DNA of 64,000 bases from Bartonella sp. M0177 (GTDB lineage: Bacteria; Pseudomonadota; Alphaproteobacteria; Rhizobiales; Rhizobiaceae). Below are positions 1-9,348 of this stretch, piece after piece. The stretch lies in NCBI RefSeq assembly GCF_016102285.1, contig NZ_JACFOY010000001.1, positions 2,172,501 to 2,236,500 on the forward strand, in the 5' to 3' direction. Positions within the stretch are counted from its first letter, which is position 1. The number at the start of each line of letters is the position of its first letter. The translations under genes and the position numbers were made by a program. The notes beneath the pieces are model-generated. The model was not told the DNA's origin and made no database searches. It saw only the letters and a list, made by a program, of their open reading frames with translations.

Positions 1-890
1 CCGCTTTCGAGGGCGGGGTGCCGCTTACGCATATCAATGCTTCGAATCTACCGACAGTCTATGATGCAATTTACCGTTCGGTTTTAAGTTACGACATGCC
101 TCTCACAACAGCACGTCAACTCATTCGCGTCATGGCCAACGATGTTGATCTGGAAGATCGCGTTTCACCCAATGATACACTTGAAGTGTTTTACGCCGCT
201 CCGGAAAAAGGCTCGGAAGACACGTCCGAACCGGAAATCCGTTTTATCAGCGCTACACTTGGTGGCGTAACGCGAAAATATTATCGTTTCCGGTCTAATG
301 ATGGAACAATTGATTATTATGATTCGGAAGGTCGTAGTTCAAAGCAGTTCCTTTTGCGCAAACCCGTGCCCAATGCTATTTTCCGTTCACCATTCGGCCC
401 AAGAAGGCATCCGGTTCTGGGGTATGTCAGGATGCATACCGGTGTTGATTGGAGCGCACCGAGAGGATCTCCGATTGTTGCGGCAGGAGATGGCGTCGTC
501 ACAAAAGCAGGTCCGGTTCGTGGCTATGGGAACCAGACCGAAATTCGACATGCCAACGGTTACGTAACGTCCTATGCACACCAGAACAGTTTTGCCCCTG
601 GCATTAAAGCGGGAGCGAAAGTTCATCAGGGTCAGATTATCGGTTATGTCGGTTCGAGCGGCCTTGCAACAGGTCCGCATTGCCACTTCGAAGTTTCAGT
701 AAACAATACGAAAGTCGATCCGATGCGCATTCGCCTTCCGGATGCAAAATCCTTGCATGGAAAAGATCTCGAAGCGTTCAAACGCGACCGCAACAAACTT
801 GAAGCATTGATCAACGGGCAAGACGATCAAAAACTTGCTGAGACCACTGGCACGGACGAGAAAAATCGCACATCCCGTTCAGATATCTGA
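1..890 (+). CDS. M23 family metallopeptidase, C-terminal part (5' end outside window)
   Basis: The reading frame is open from the left edge, so the N-terminus is missing. The visible part first shows a Csd3/OapA-like region (around VMANDVDLEDRVSPNDTLEV) and then a complete LytM/M23 zinc peptidase domain. Its motifs are the first zinc ligand His in RRHPVLGY, the second pair in MHTGVDWSAP, and the HCHFEV (HxH) motif. The family cleaves peptide cross-links in peptidoglycan in the periplasm. All zinc-site motifs are present, so it is probably an active endopeptidase rather than a degenerate EnvC/NlpD-type activator. A Lys/Asp-rich tail follows the domain. The substrate bond cannot be read from the sequence. 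Confidence 0.88.
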   Translation, partial: AFEGGVPLTHINASNLPTVYDAIYRSVLSYDMPLTTARQLIRVMANDVDLEDRVSPNDTLEVFYAAPEKGSEDTSEPEIRFISATLGGVTRKYYRFRSNDGTIDYYDSEGRSSKQFLLRKPVPNAIFRSPFGPRRHPVLGYVRMHTGVDWSAPRGSPIVAAGDGVVTKAGPVRGYGNQTEIRHANGYVTSYAHQNSFAPGIKAGAKVHQGQIIGYVGSSGLATGPHCHFEVSVNNTKVDPMRIRLPDAKSLHGKDLEAFKRDRNKLEALINGQDDQKLAETTGTDEKNRTSRSDI

Positions 891-1319
891 CGCGCCTGAC
901 AATTTCGCTGAAAAATTGATTCTATTTAAAAACAGTCTTCATTATCAACATAACAAAGTTGTTGGTCGACCAAATGGAAAAAGCGCATAGCCTTTTGAGA
1001 GCCTGACATAAAAAGGCATCTCGCATAAAAAGGCCAGATGGACCGGATAGAAAAAGAGCACCGGTCCAATCTGTTTACAGGTTTTCTTATACGGCACTGA
1101 AACGGAAAGCCCCGGCTTTCAAATCGATCAATGCGATGATGATGGTCGCGAAACAACCGGAAGAAACTTGATATCGCGATTTGCAATAATTCGAAACCAA
1201 CCTTCATGAATTGCTGAGTCATGAAGCTGTTAGCTAACATGTTACATAATGCTGAATGACCGGATAAAGAGCTAGCATACTTCGGCGGTTGATAAGTTTG
1301 ACTACCGCATTTGCAAATT
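891..1319. other. Gene-free convergent region
   Basis: This lies between the ends of the M23 gene (+) and ecfG (-). A minus-strand open frame runs through it into ecfG, but it has no recognisable protein features and no convincing ribosome site. A weak hairpin with GCCTTTT and AAAAAGGC arms near 990-1016 might end transcription from either side. I see nothing else. Confidence 0.4.
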
Positions 1320-1877
1320 TCAGGAATTAGTAAAAGAACGCATTGTCGCCGATGCCGAATCAGCATCCGGACCATAGTCGGATTGCCCGTTGACGCCTAA
1401 AAGTTCTTGCAAACGGGTTCTCGCGCGACTGACACGACTTTTAATCGTACCAACAGCACAACTACAAATCTCGGCTGTATCTTCATAAGAAAAACCTGAT
1501 GCTCCGACCAGAATGATAGCTTCCTTCTGGTCTGCAGGAAGTTGGTCGAGCGCTTTTCTGAAATCCTGCAAGTCGAGTGAACCATATTGGGCAGGATGTA
1601 CAGCCAGATTTTCGGTGAAAACGCCTTCGCTATCCTGCACTTCACGCCCTTTTTTGCGCATCTGGCTAAAAAACTCGTTCCTCAGAATCGTAAACAACCA
1701 GGCTTTCATATTTGTGCCGATCTCGAAGCTGTCCTGCTTCGCCCACGCTTTCATGATTGTATCTTGTACAAGATCATCAGCTTTGTCATGTTGCCCGCTC
1801 AATGATACGGCAAAAGCACGCAAAGCCGGCAGGTTTGACAAAAGTTCACGTTTGAAATCTGGGTTATGTGCGTTCAT
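1320..1877 (-). CDS. ecfG: EcfG-type general stress response sigma factor
   Basis: A 185-residue ECF sigma factor. Region 2 spans about residues 15-80 (ALRAFAVSLSGQHDKADDLVQDTIMKAW, then the NMKAWLFTILRNEF segment) and region 4 about 105-160 (the helix-turn-helix FSYEDTAEICSCAVGTIKSRVSRAR). It sits directly downstream of nepR and opposite phyR, the arrangement that defines the alphaproteobacterial general stress response. In that family NepR holds EcfG inactive until phosphorylated PhyR captures NepR. The short tail after region 4 is Asp/Ser-rich. Family assignment is firm from sequence and context. The target genes cannot be listed from this window. Confidence 0.95.
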   Translation of the reverse strand: MNAHNPDFKRELLSNLPALRAFAVSLSGQHDKADDLVQDTIMKAWAKQDSFEIGTNMKAWLFTILRNEFFSQMRKKGREVQDSEGVFTENLAVHPAQYGSLDLQDFRKALDQLPADQKEAIILVGASGFSYEDTAEICSCAVGTIKSRVSRARTRLQELLGVNGQSDYGPDADSASATMRSFTNS

Positions 1878-1895
1878 GGGTGTGACTTTCCCATT

Positions 1896-2084
1896 TCAAC
1901 TCTGGCTACCTTGTTCGGCTTTATCGAGCTTTTCAAGAAGATCGAGAAACTTTTCCGGTATTTCTTCTTCCTGAATGGCTGTATAGAATTGCCGTAACTT
2001 CACCGCTATTTCACTATTGGATCCAAGCAGATCATCTTCCGGTCCGGAAACCTCGGAACCGTTTTTTTCCTTGCTATCATCCAT
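1896..2084 (-). CDS. nepR: NepR anti-sigma factor
   Basis: A small acidic protein of 62 residues whose core (EIAVKLRQFYTAIQEEEIPEKFLDLLEKL) matches the two-helix NepR domain that clamps EcfG or, alternatively, PhyR. I chose the ATG at 2084, giving MDDSKEKNG, because a GGGA ribosome site precedes it and the longer frame would add an un-NepR-like N-terminus. It is followed after 18 nt by ecfG, so the two are co-transcribed and the inhibitor is made ahead of its sigma factor. The divergent phyR start lies 183 bp away. The call rests on both sequence and locus. Confidence 0.93.
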   Translation of the reverse strand: MDDSKEKNGSEVSGPEDDLLGSNSEIAVKLRQFYTAIQEEEIPEKFLDLLEKLDKAEQGSQS

Positions 2085-2168
2085 GTTAAGTCCCTTAAAA
2101 ATGACGCCATACGTTAATTGACAACCGTGTAAATAATTACACTTACCTGTAAGAATATAGAACTGACT

Positions 2169-2196
2169 AAAAAGTTCCAAGGGGCTGGAACTTTTT
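2169..2196. promoter_or_regulatory. Perfect inverted repeat carrying outward GGAAC boxes between nepR and phyR
   Basis: Two 10-base arms, AAAAAGTTCC and GGAACTTTTT, flank an 8-base centre. GGAAC is the -35 element recognised by EcfG-family sigma factors, and here one copy faces nepR and the other faces phyR. I could not find a convincing CGTT-like -10 at the usual 16-17 base spacing on either side. An operator or a hairpin is therefore as likely as a double promoter. Confidence 0.4.
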
Positions 2197-2267
2197 TATT
2201 ATTCATGAATTAATATTTTACATAACCTGTCTATGGTTACACTTTCAGGGGCAGAAGGAGTTTATAT

Positions 2268-3062
2268 ATGACTTTATCAACACGCATTGCACCGCATTTA
2301 CCTTATTTGAGACGATTTGCACGTGCTGTTACAGGATCTCAGACGTCGGGCGATGCTTATGTTGCAGCTATGCTCGAAGCACTTATTGCCGACACATCAA
2401 TTTTCCCCGAGTCGACGTCCGACCGCATCAGCGTCTATCGGCTGTTCTGCGAATTGTTCGACCAAACAACGCCGAACGTTGCAGAGCCTCTACCTCAATT
2501 CGGTGTGGAACAAAAAGCCAATGCAAAACTTTCCTACCTTACTCCGAGGGCCCGTCAGGCATTTCTTCTCATTGCTGTCGAAGGGTTCAGTGACAAAGAA
2601 GTTATGGAGATCATGAATGTTGATCAACAGCAATTCAGAGCATTGCTGAACGAGGCTTCGCGTGATATTTCCGAACAAGTTGCCACACGTATTCTTATTA
2701 TCGAGGACGAGCCGTTAATTGCGATGGATATCGAGCAGCTTGTCGAATCACTCGGTCATCAGGTTGTTGGCATTGCACGTACGCGTGACGAAGCGGTTTC
2801 ATTATTCAAAAAAGAAAAACCGGGTATGGTTCTTGCTGATATTCAACTTGCTGACAACAGTTCCGGCATAGATGCTGTGAATGATATTCTTGAAACCGAT
2901 GAGGTTCCGGTCATTTTCATTACCGCATTCCCCGAACGTTTGTTGACAGGTGAACGGCCCGAACCGACATTTCTCGTAACCAAGCCGTTTAATCCGGATA
3001 TGGTTAAAGCTTTGATTTCTCAAGCGCTTTTCTTTCAGGAAAATGCATCCAGAAAATCATAA
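2268..3062 (+). CDS. phyR: PhyR anti-anti-sigma response regulator
   Basis: A 264-residue protein with the diagnostic PhyR order. A sigma-factor-like domain occupies about residues 1-137 (SRIAPHLPYLRRFARAVTGS at the front, a region 4-like helix near 88-135). A receiver domain at 140-264 carries the acidic pair E146/D147, phospho-acceptor D191, T219 and K239. On phosphorylation the sigma-like domain mimics EcfG and pulls NepR away. The ATG has a strong AAGGAG site. It is divergent from nepR-ecfG and followed by the kinase gene, which probably supplies or removes its phosphate. Confidence 0.96.
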   Translation: MTLSTRIAPHLPYLRRFARAVTGSQTSGDAYVAAMLEALIADTSIFPESTSDRISVYRLFCELFDQTTPNVAEPLPQFGVEQKANAKLSYLTPRARQAFLLIAVEGFSDKEVMEIMNVDQQQFRALLNEASRDISEQVATRILIIEDEPLIAMDIEQLVESLGHQVVGIARTRDEAVSLFKKEKPGMVLADIQLADNSSGIDAVNDILETDEVPVIFITAFPERLLTGERPEPTFLVTKPFNPDMVKALISQALFFQENASRKS

Positions 3063-3106
3063 CAGGTTTTCGTGAAAGAAATAAAACAGAAGGTTTTTAA
3101 TTTCTT

Positions 3107-4120
3107 ATGATATCGGCTCCTCATTCTTCACCTGCTGTTGAAAAATTGCATGTGAGTGCCTTGGTACAGGCTATTCATGGAGCCGATATTTTTGTTCTTT
3201 ATCAGACCCCCGACATGATTTATCGCTGGGCAGAAAACTTGCCGGAGATTATCGCCGAAAAGTGGTTTGCCGGTTGTCGCGACAGCGATTTTTTATCTGA
3301 AAAACTTTGCGAAAATATGCAAGATATCAAATTGCAGGTTTTGGAAACCGGCAAGATGCACACGTTGGAAGCCCGATTTGAAAACAGCAACAATCGTATT
3401 TTCTGGTTCAAGTTTTCAATTGATTGCCATCGTGACGAACAGGGAGAAATTGTCGGTTTGGTAACAACCGGCGTCAATGTAACCGAATTGCGTCGTCGTG
3501 AACAGGTTCTGAAAGCTTTACTCAGGGAAGTAAGTCACCGTTCAAAAAATCTTCTTGCCATTATCCAAAGCGTCGCCGGTCAAACCGCGCGCTATACCGA
3601 TTCCTTGCAAACTTTTTTAAAGAAATTTCAGGGGCGCATACAATCATTATCCCATTCGCAAGATCTCGTAACGGATTCCGATTGGCGTGGTGCCCATTTT
3701 CGTGAGTTGTTTTTAAGCCAGACATCAAATTATCTGGAAAAAGACCATCGTCGTTTTACAATTGATGGTGATGATCCCTATCTTTTTCCCGGTGCCGCAT
3801 TGCATATCGGTCTGGCATTTCATGAGCTCATCATCAATTCCCTTTCTTATGGAGCACTTTCCAAACCGGATGGTGTGATCCATGTAACAAGCCGGATTGA
3901 AAAAGATGAGGGCAAGCCATCACAATTATGTATTTCCTGGTATGAAGTTTTTTCACCCGGACACACGCCCGACAATGATCGAAGAGCCTGCTTTGGCAGT
4001 GCAGTCCTTGAAAAGATTGTTCCGGTTTCGGTGAACGGCACGGCAAGTCTCGAATTTACAAATGACGGCGTGGTTTATCACCTTACCCTCCCCGATACCT
4101 ATTTCGATTTTTACGCCTGA
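3107..4120 (+). CDS. PAS-HWE sensor histidine kinase, probable PhyR partner
   Basis: A 337-residue soluble kinase without a membrane segment. An N-terminal PAS-like domain (about 20-125, ending VGLVTTGVNVTELRRR) precedes an HWE dimerisation and catalytic module. H144 in EVSHRSKNLL is the phospho-accepting histidine, HELIINSLSYGAL is the N-box, and WYE is the tryptophan-glutamate signature of the HWE family. Kinases at this position (PhyK, LovhK relatives) control PhyR in other Alphaproteobacteria. The PAS domain lacks the LOV photoactive cysteine motif NCRFLQ, so light sensing is unlikely. The signal is unknown. Confidence 0.88.
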   Translation: MISAPHSSPAVEKLHVSALVQAIHGADIFVLYQTPDMIYRWAENLPEIIAEKWFAGCRDSDFLSEKLCENMQDIKLQVLETGKMHTLEARFENSNNRIFWFKFSIDCHRDEQGEIVGLVTTGVNVTELRRREQVLKALLREVSHRSKNLLAIIQSVAGQTARYTDSLQTFLKKFQGRIQSLSHSQDLVTDSDWRGAHFRELFLSQTSNYLEKDHRRFTIDGDDPYLFPGAALHIGLAFHELIINSLSYGALSKPDGVIHVTSRIEKDEGKPSQLCISWYEVFSPGHTPDNDRRACFGSAVLEKIVPVSVNGTASLEFTNDGVVYHLTLPDTYFDFYA

Positions 4121-4157
4121 ACTTTTTCTTTTTGAGCTAAGCGTTCGGGTTTTTTAG
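4116..4157 (+). terminator. Possible terminator after the HWE kinase gene
   Basis: CCTGAAC and GTTCGGG can form a 7-bp stem with a long T-rich loop, followed by a TTTTTT run. It overlaps the kinase stop codon. The large loop makes it a weak call. Confidence 0.4.
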
Positions 4158-4330
4158 CTGTGAGTAAAACTTATCCCGATCAGGATTGAAGTAAAAAACA
4201 AATCCTCTATTCAACTATTTTTTGTGGCATATGTTTTATTCCGGAACAAAAAATCGGCGAGCTCGTTATTAAAGTATAAAAGAAATAAATTCATCCGCTC
4301 AATATTAAAATGTTCCTGAAGGGGTCGATC

Positions 4331-4690
4331 ATGAATTCCGTCATCGCCGTAATGTTGCTTGTTTCCTGCACTGATGGCTTTTCTGCGTGCAATGCCGCTG
4401 ACGATATGGTCAAGGTTTATCCCACCCATGAAGCGTGCGAAGCAGCTTTGATACCGGCAGTCAATCACATCGGGCAGTCCAACGAGATGGTGTTCGGTCA
4501 ATGTATCAAAGCAGATCCCGACTTCATCAACGGCGATTTGAGCATTTATTGGCGGGTTGACCAGAATGGCGATTTCATTGTCGAACTTGCCAATGAAGAT
4601 AGCGAAGACGAAGAATTGACCGTACCGTTACAGAAGTTTGAAAAACCGGTTGCCGGCGCAACACAAATCAATACAAAACCCGCGGCATAA
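4331..4690 (+). CDS. Small secreted cysteine-containing protein of unknown function
   Basis: I place the start at the ATG at 4331 because GAAGGGG lies just upstream. This gives 119 residues with a short N-terminal hydrophobic stretch (MNSVIAVMLLVS). Cysteines at 13, 20, 36 and 58 could form disulfides if the protein is exported. The C-terminal half is acidic and then low in complexity, ending with an Ala/Thr/Lys-rich tail. I do not recognise a family. It follows the stress response kinase gene after about 200 bp and could be a stress-induced envelope protein, but that is only a guess from position. Confidence 0.7.
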   Translation: MNSVIAVMLLVSCTDGFSACNAADDMVKVYPTHEACEAALIPAVNHIGQSNEMVFGQCIKADPDFINGDLSIYWRVDQNGDFIVELANEDSEDEELTVPLQKFEKPVAGATQINTKPAA

Positions 4691-4845
4691 AGTTATCTTC
4701 TTTACATTGATCTTGCCGTTAATCTTGCCAATTATCGGGATTTTCTGATTAAAAGATTATTCACCAAAGCTTAAAATATTTATTTTCCATTGAAACATTG
4801 CTGTGAAACTCGTAAATGCGGGGCGTTATCAATGGAGAATGTTCG

Positions 4846-5394
4846 ATGCGCGACGATTATCAATCCGGTTATGAAAATATGGATTATCAGGATCCCTATA
4901 ATCAGCAACCCATGCAGCCACAAGCGCCGCTGGATCCCGCAGTTGAAAAAGTAAGGCGGAAGCTGATGAGGCTGATGATCGTTTCTATTGGAATAACAAT
5001 CGTTCTCATTCTGATTATTCTGGCCGCCGTTATCTATAAGGTTACATCTTCGCCTTCCGATAAAGCACCGGCAAACGTTGCGAAAACCGAAACAAGTCCA
5101 GTACCCGGGGATAGCGCCGATCTACAAAATCAAGCGGTTAATGCAAAAACACCGGCTCCTGCTGTTCCGGAATTTATCAAACGTTCCATTGCTCTTCCTC
5201 AAGGGACACGCATTCTCTCGCAAAGTCTTTCGAATGATATGATCGCGCTTGAAACATTGACACCGGAAGGCAATACAGAGCTTGTTATTTACGATTATCG
5301 GCAAGGACATCTGGTTGCCGGTATTACAGTTGATACCTCACCGGTTGCAAAACAGCCTGTTGAAGAACCGGCTAACGCATCGCCCGCCCAATAA
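4846..5394 (+). CDS. Single-pass membrane protein of unknown function
   Basis: The ATG at 4846 is preceded by a GGAG site at good spacing, giving 182 residues. Residues 1-32 are rich in Tyr, Gln, Asp and Pro. Residues 42-64 are a clear transmembrane helix preceded by a basic patch (KVRRKLMRLM), predicting a cytoplasmic N-terminus. The rest is periplasmic: a disordered linker and then a small domain around RSIALPQGTRILSQSLSNDM and TELVIYDYRQGHLVAG. That module resembles conserved rhizobial membrane proteins of unknown role. It ends just before a strong terminator shared with clpB. Confidence 0.75.
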   Translation: MRDDYQSGYENMDYQDPYNQQPMQPQAPLDPAVEKVRRKLMRLMIVSIGITIVLILIILAAVIYKVTSSPSDKAPANVAKTETSPVPGDSADLQNQAVNAKTPAPAVPEFIKRSIALPQGTRILSQSLSNDMIALETLTPEGNTELVIYDYRQGHLVAGITVDTSPVAKQPVEEPANASPAQ

Positions 5395-5416
5395 GCTTAA
5401 GTAAAAAAATTTCAAT

Positions 5417-5444
5417 AAAAAGGCCGCTTGAAAGCGGCCTTTTT
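5417..5444. terminator. Bidirectional terminator between the membrane protein gene and clpB
   Basis: AAAAAGGCCGCTT and AAGCGGCCTTTTT form a perfect 13-bp hairpin with a 2-base centre. T runs on both strands let it serve both convergent genes. Confidence 0.9.
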
Positions 5445-5459
5445 CATAAGCTTGAAATA

Positions 5460-8144
5460 TTATTTTTTGGGTTTATTCGGCTTTGTATCCGACTTTTTTT
5501 CGTCAGCCTTTTGCCCGGCAGTTTCGGTAACCTTTTCCTCGACTTTCGATTCATCGACAGGATGAGTTGGCGTCGGTGTAAAGATCAGGCGATCGGAACC
5601 GCGCGAAATATTGACAGTCGAACCATCAAGAATATCGCCGATCAGCAGCCTTTCAGCGAGCGGATCCTGAACTTCTCTCTGGATAACCCGTTTAAGAGGC
5701 CGTGCACCATAAGCAGGGTCATACCCCTTGTCGGCAAGAAATTCACGAGCACTATCATCAATAACCAGTTTGATCTTCCGGTCTGACAACAAAGATTGCA
5801 AACGTTGCAACTGGATATCGACAATGGCGCCCATTTCTTTCCGGTGCAACCTGTGGAACAGGATGATTTCGTCAACACGGTTGAGAAATTCCGGTCTGAA
5901 TGCAGCTTTGACCACGGCCATAACGTCGTCACGCGCTTTTTCAGCTTCGTCATTATCGTCAAGCGCTGTCAAATATTCGGCACCGAGATTCGATGTCATA
6001 ATGATAAGCGTATTGCGGAAGTCGACAGTGCGCCCCTGACCATCGGTCAAGCGTCCGTCATCAAGCACCTGCAAGAGAACATTGAAAACATCCGGATGGG
6101 CTTTTTCAATTTCATCAAACAGGATGACCTGATAGGGCCGACGGCGAACCGCTTCTGTCAAAGCACCGCCTTCTTCATAACCGACATATCCCGGAGGAGC
6201 ACCGATCAAACGGGCAACCGAATGCTTTTCCATATATTCCGACATGTCGATACGAACCATTGCGGTCTCGTCCTGAAACAGGAATTTTGCCAGAGCCTTG
6301 GTGAGCTCGGTTTTACCAACACCCGTAGGACCTAAGAAAATAAACGAACCGATCGGCCTGTTCGGGTCTTGCAAGCCCGCACGTGCACGACGTACCGCCC
6401 GTGAAACAGCCTGAATCGCCTCGCCCTGTCCGACAACGCGTTTGGCAAGCTCGTCTTCCATTCTCAGAAGTTTCTCACGCTCGCCTTCGAGCATGCTGTC
6501 AACCGGAATACCGGTCCAGCGCGATACAACTTGCGCAATGTGATCGGGTGTGACAGTTTCTTCCAGAATCGAGCCGTGGTTTTCCTGACTTTCAGCCTCT
6601 TCCAATTGTTTAGCCAATTGCGGAATGATGCTGTAGGAAAGTTCGCCGGCTTTCTGATATTCACCGTTACGTTGGGCAATAGCCAAATTGTTGCGTGCTG
6701 CTTCCAATTGTTTCTTCAACTCGGCAGCATGACCCAATTTCTGTTTTTCAGATTGCCATTTTGCAGTGATTTCATGCGATTGTTCTTCAAGCTCGACCAA
6801 TTCGTCTTCGAGTTTTTCCAAACGGTCTTTCGAAGCAGGATCGGTTTCGACTTTCAAAGCTTCCCGCTCGATCTTCAACTGCATGACACGGCGGTCAATT
6901 TCATCAAGTTCTTCCGGTTTCGAATCAACCTGCATCCGCAGCCGTGAAGCCGCTTCATCAATAAGGTCAATTGCTTTATCGGGCAAAAACCGGTCGGTAA
7001 TATAACGATTCGACAAGGTTGCCGCAGCAACGAGAGCCGAATCGGAAATCCGGACTTTATGGTGTTGCTCGTATTTTTCTTTAATGCCACGCAGAATCGA
7101 AATGGTATCTTCAACTGTCGGCTCGTCAACAAAAACCGGTTGGAAACGACGGGCAAGAGCCGCATCTTTTTCAACATATTTGCGATATTCTTCGAGAGTC
7201 GTTGCACCGACGCAATGAAGTTCGCCACGGGCAAGAGCCGGTTTCAAAAGGTTCGACGCATCCATTGCACCATCCGATTTACCGGCACCAACCAATGTGT
7301 GCATTTCATCAATAAACAGGATGATTTCGCCATTTGCTGCCTGAACTTCGGTCAAAACAGCTTTCAGACGCTCTTCAAACTCGCCACGATATTTTGCACC
7401 GGCAATCAATGCCCCCATATCAAGGGCAAGAAGCGATTTATCCCGTAATGTTTCAGGAACATCGCCGTTCACAATACGCAACGCCAGCCCTTCAACAATA
7501 GCCGTTTTACCAACACCCGGTTCACCGATCAGCACCGGATTATTTTTGGTACGCCGCGACAATACCTGAATTGTCCGGCGGATTTCTTCATCACGGCCGA
7601 TGACAGGGTCAAGTTTCCCCTCGCGCGCATCTTTCGTCAAATCACGCGCATATTTCTTCAATGCGTCATACTGTGCTTCGGCATTGGCCGAATCAGCTGT
7701 GCGTCCTTTTCTCATTTCATTGATCGCCTTGTTTAACGCTGTTGGCGTAACCCCACTTTTAGAAAGTATTTCTGCTGTCTTGGCTTTCGGTTCCATCAAC
7801 AAAGCTTGCAGAAGCCGCTCGACAGTTACGAAACTGTCCCCTGCTTTTTCTGCCAATTCTTCTGCTTTGGTAAAAACCTTGGCCATAGCTTCCGACATAT
7901 AAAGCTGGCCATTGCCACCACTTACTTTTGGCAATTCCGAAAGTGCCGTTGCCAACGCCTCTTTTGCCGCTTTTACGTTGCCGCCAGCTTTCTCGATCAA
8001 TGAAGAGCAAAGACCCTCATTGTCATCCAATAGCACTTTTAACAAATGCTCGGGAACGAACTGCTGATTGTCCGATGACAAGGCAAAGTTTTGTGCAGAC
8101 TGTAAGAACCCCTGCACGCGCTCGGTATATTTTTCTAAATTCAT
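5460..8144 (-). CDS. clpB: ClpB protein disaggregase
   Basis: An 894-residue Hsp100 chaperone that, with DnaK, pulls polypeptides out of aggregates through its central pore. In order: an N-domain (about 1-145), NBD1 with Walker A GEPGVGKT and Walker B ILFIDEMH, the long coiled-coil middle domain (about 400-530, with [14 protein letters not shown] heptads), and NBD2 with GPTGVGKT and sensor motifs. The ATG has a GGAGACGAG site. The C-terminus carries an extra Lys/Glu/Asp-rich tail of about 30 residues beyond the usual end, which makes it longer than E. coli ClpB (857). It is probably heat-induced, but I could not pin a promoter. Confidence 0.98.
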   Translation of the reverse strand: MNLEKYTERVQGFLQSAQNFALSSDNQQFVPEHLLKVLLDDNEGLCSSLIEKAGGNVKAAKEALATALSELPKVSGGNGQLYMSEAMAKVFTKAEELAEKAGDSFVTVERLLQALLMEPKAKTAEILSKSGVTPTALNKAINEMRKGRTADSANAEAQYDALKKYARDLTKDAREGKLDPVIGRDEEIRRTIQVLSRRTKNNPVLIGEPGVGKTAIVEGLALRIVNGDVPETLRDKSLLALDMGALIAGAKYRGEFEERLKAVLTEVQAANGEIILFIDEMHTLVGAGKSDGAMDASNLLKPALARGELHCVGATTLEEYRKYVEKDAALARRFQPVFVDEPTVEDTISILRGIKEKYEQHHKVRISDSALVAAATLSNRYITDRFLPDKAIDLIDEAASRLRMQVDSKPEELDEIDRRVMQLKIEREALKVETDPASKDRLEKLEDELVELEEQSHEITAKWQSEKQKLGHAAELKKQLEAARNNLAIAQRNGEYQKAGELSYSIIPQLAKQLEEAESQENHGSILEETVTPDHIAQVVSRWTGIPVDSMLEGEREKLLRMEDELAKRVVGQGEAIQAVSRAVRRARAGLQDPNRPIGSFIFLGPTGVGKTELTKALAKFLFQDETAMVRIDMSEYMEKHSVARLIGAPPGYVGYEEGGALTEAVRRRPYQVILFDEIEKAHPDVFNVLLQVLDDGRLTDGQGRTVDFRNTLIIMTSNLGAEYLTALDDNDEAEKARDDVMAVVKAAFRPEFLNRVDEIILFHRLHRKEMGAIVDIQLQRLQSLLSDRKIKLVIDDSAREFLADKGYDPAYGARPLKRVIQREVQDPLAERLLIGDILDGSTVNISRGSDRLIFTPTPTHPVDESKVEEKVTETAGQKADEKKSDTKPNKPKK

Positions 8145-8346
8145 TCTCGTCTCCTTTTCCCATAATCCGTAAATGGCATTATGGGCTTGAAGTGACAGAC
8201 TCCCGTTAAGGCAAGCCGTACTCGTTACCTGATATGGTATTGACGATGAAATTCCACAAGATCAAAAATAATCAAGGCATTAAACAAAATCCATTGTTTA
8301 AAAAAACAATAAAATTAAGCCTTGGAAATCAACAAAGACAGGAGTT

Positions 8347-9138
8347 CTATTCGTTTGCAATCACGTCGAGTGGAATTGTAATATCGAGTTTACGCAGCAT
8401 TTTTTTGAAGTCTTGCAACCTGTATTCGGCACTTTCGGTTACCAGACCTTGAATAAGGCCGCTTCCTGAATAATTTTTTTCAAGTTTTCCGATAATGCTT
8501 TCAGCCGGATCAAGAAAACAGCATTGTGGTGCTGCTTTTTCAAAGAAATTTTTAAGCCAAGGCAGATGGGTGCTTGAAAGCGTACATGTGTCAACCGAAG
8601 GATGTTCTGCAAGCAAATCTCCCATGAAACGGTTGACTTCGGCTTGCGTTTTTTCCGGATCAAACAAGAAAGTCCCGCTTTCGACCAATTCAACCATCGG
8701 CGAGGCATTGACGAGAGCAACATTTTCCGGCTTTTTGCTGTGGTTTTTGACAAATGTCTTTCCCATCTCGCTTTTCACCATTGAAGCCACTCCCATAATC
8801 GCCACAAAGCCGCTGCGGCTTTTTCTTTCCGCTTCTTCAAGTGGCGGAAATACGCCGTAAAGCGGCACGGGGCAGCTATCTTTGACGCGGTCGAACACCA
8901 TAATGGATGGCGCATTGGAAGCAATAATGATGGCCGAAGGGTCGTAACGCATCAACCGCTTGAAGGTCAGCTTCATAATATCGGCAAGCTCGTCAGCCGT
9001 CTTTTTTCCATATGGGAAATGGGCCCGATCGGCAAAATAGATAATGTCTCGTTGCGGTTGTTTCCTATGTAACAGGTCAACAATGGCATAAGAACCGATA
9101 CCGGCATCGAAAATGGCAACGGGCTTTACGAGTTTCAT
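8347..9138 (-). CDS. Asp/Glu racemase-fold protein lacking both catalytic cysteines
   Basis: 263 residues align by eye along the whole length of glutamate racemase (MurI): [15 protein letters not shown] at the N-terminus, [23 protein letters not shown], and a C-terminal THLPWL. The two cysteines that act as acid/base are both serine here. The ACNTAS motif reads ASNAPS (Ser74) and the GCTHYP motif reads SSTHLP (Ser189). Asp11 is kept. The gene overlaps yacG by ATGA, so it is translated with it. A normal two-base racemase mechanism looks impossible, so it may be a binding protein, a YrpC/MurI-like regulator or a different enzyme. I leave the symbol blank for that reason. Confidence 0.8.
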   Translation of the reverse strand: MKLVKPVAIFDAGIGSYAIVDLLHRKQPQRDIIYFADRAHFPYGKKTADELADIMKLTFKRLMRYDPSAIIIASNAPSIMVFDRVKDSCPVPLYGVFPPLEEAERKSRSGFVAIMGVASMVKSEMGKTFVKNHSKKPENVALVNASPMVELVESGTFLFDPEKTQAEVNRFMGDLLAEHPSVDTCTLSSTHLPWLKNFFEKAAPQCCFLDPAESIIGKLEKNYSGSGLIQGLVTESAEYRLQDFKKMLRKLDITIPLDVIANE

Positions 9139-9347
9139 TCTTCTTCATCCGCATTGTTAAAAGGTTTACCCGGCAAGATATATGAACCTTTAAGCCAACG
9201 ATTGAGATCAATTGCACGACAACGGTCGGAGCAAAATGGATAAGCTTCGCGGGTTGAAGGTTTGCCACATTCCGGACATGGCCTTGGTGAACGTAGCGGA
9301 TACACTTTAGCGGTTGCTCGGGATTGGTCTTTATCCGATGCTGCCAT
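9135..9347 (-). CDS. yacG: YacG zinc-binding protein (DNA gyrase inhibitor family)
   Basis: A small zinc ribbon with CPECGKPS and [14 protein letters not shown], the C-x2-C...C-x3-C pattern and downstream signature of YacG, which in E. coli binds GyrB and inhibits gyrase. I start it at the ATG at 9347, one base past the maf stop, because GAGGT sits just upstream. An earlier ATG would overlap maf. It is 70 residues long with an acidic tail. It lies in the maf-yacG order common in Rhizobiales and overlaps the racemase-like gene by 4 nt. Confidence 0.9.
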   Translation of the reverse strand: MAASDKDQSRATAKVYPLRSPRPCPECGKPSTREAYPFCSDRCRAIDLNRWLKGSYILPGKPFNNADEEE

Positions 9348-9348
9348 T

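Noticed and set aside
926-1375. 149-codon minus-strand frame overlapping the end of ecfG
   Set aside because: Composition is not protein-like (Cys, Arg, His and Phe rich without pattern), there is no ribosome site, and it runs through the ecfG stop in another frame.
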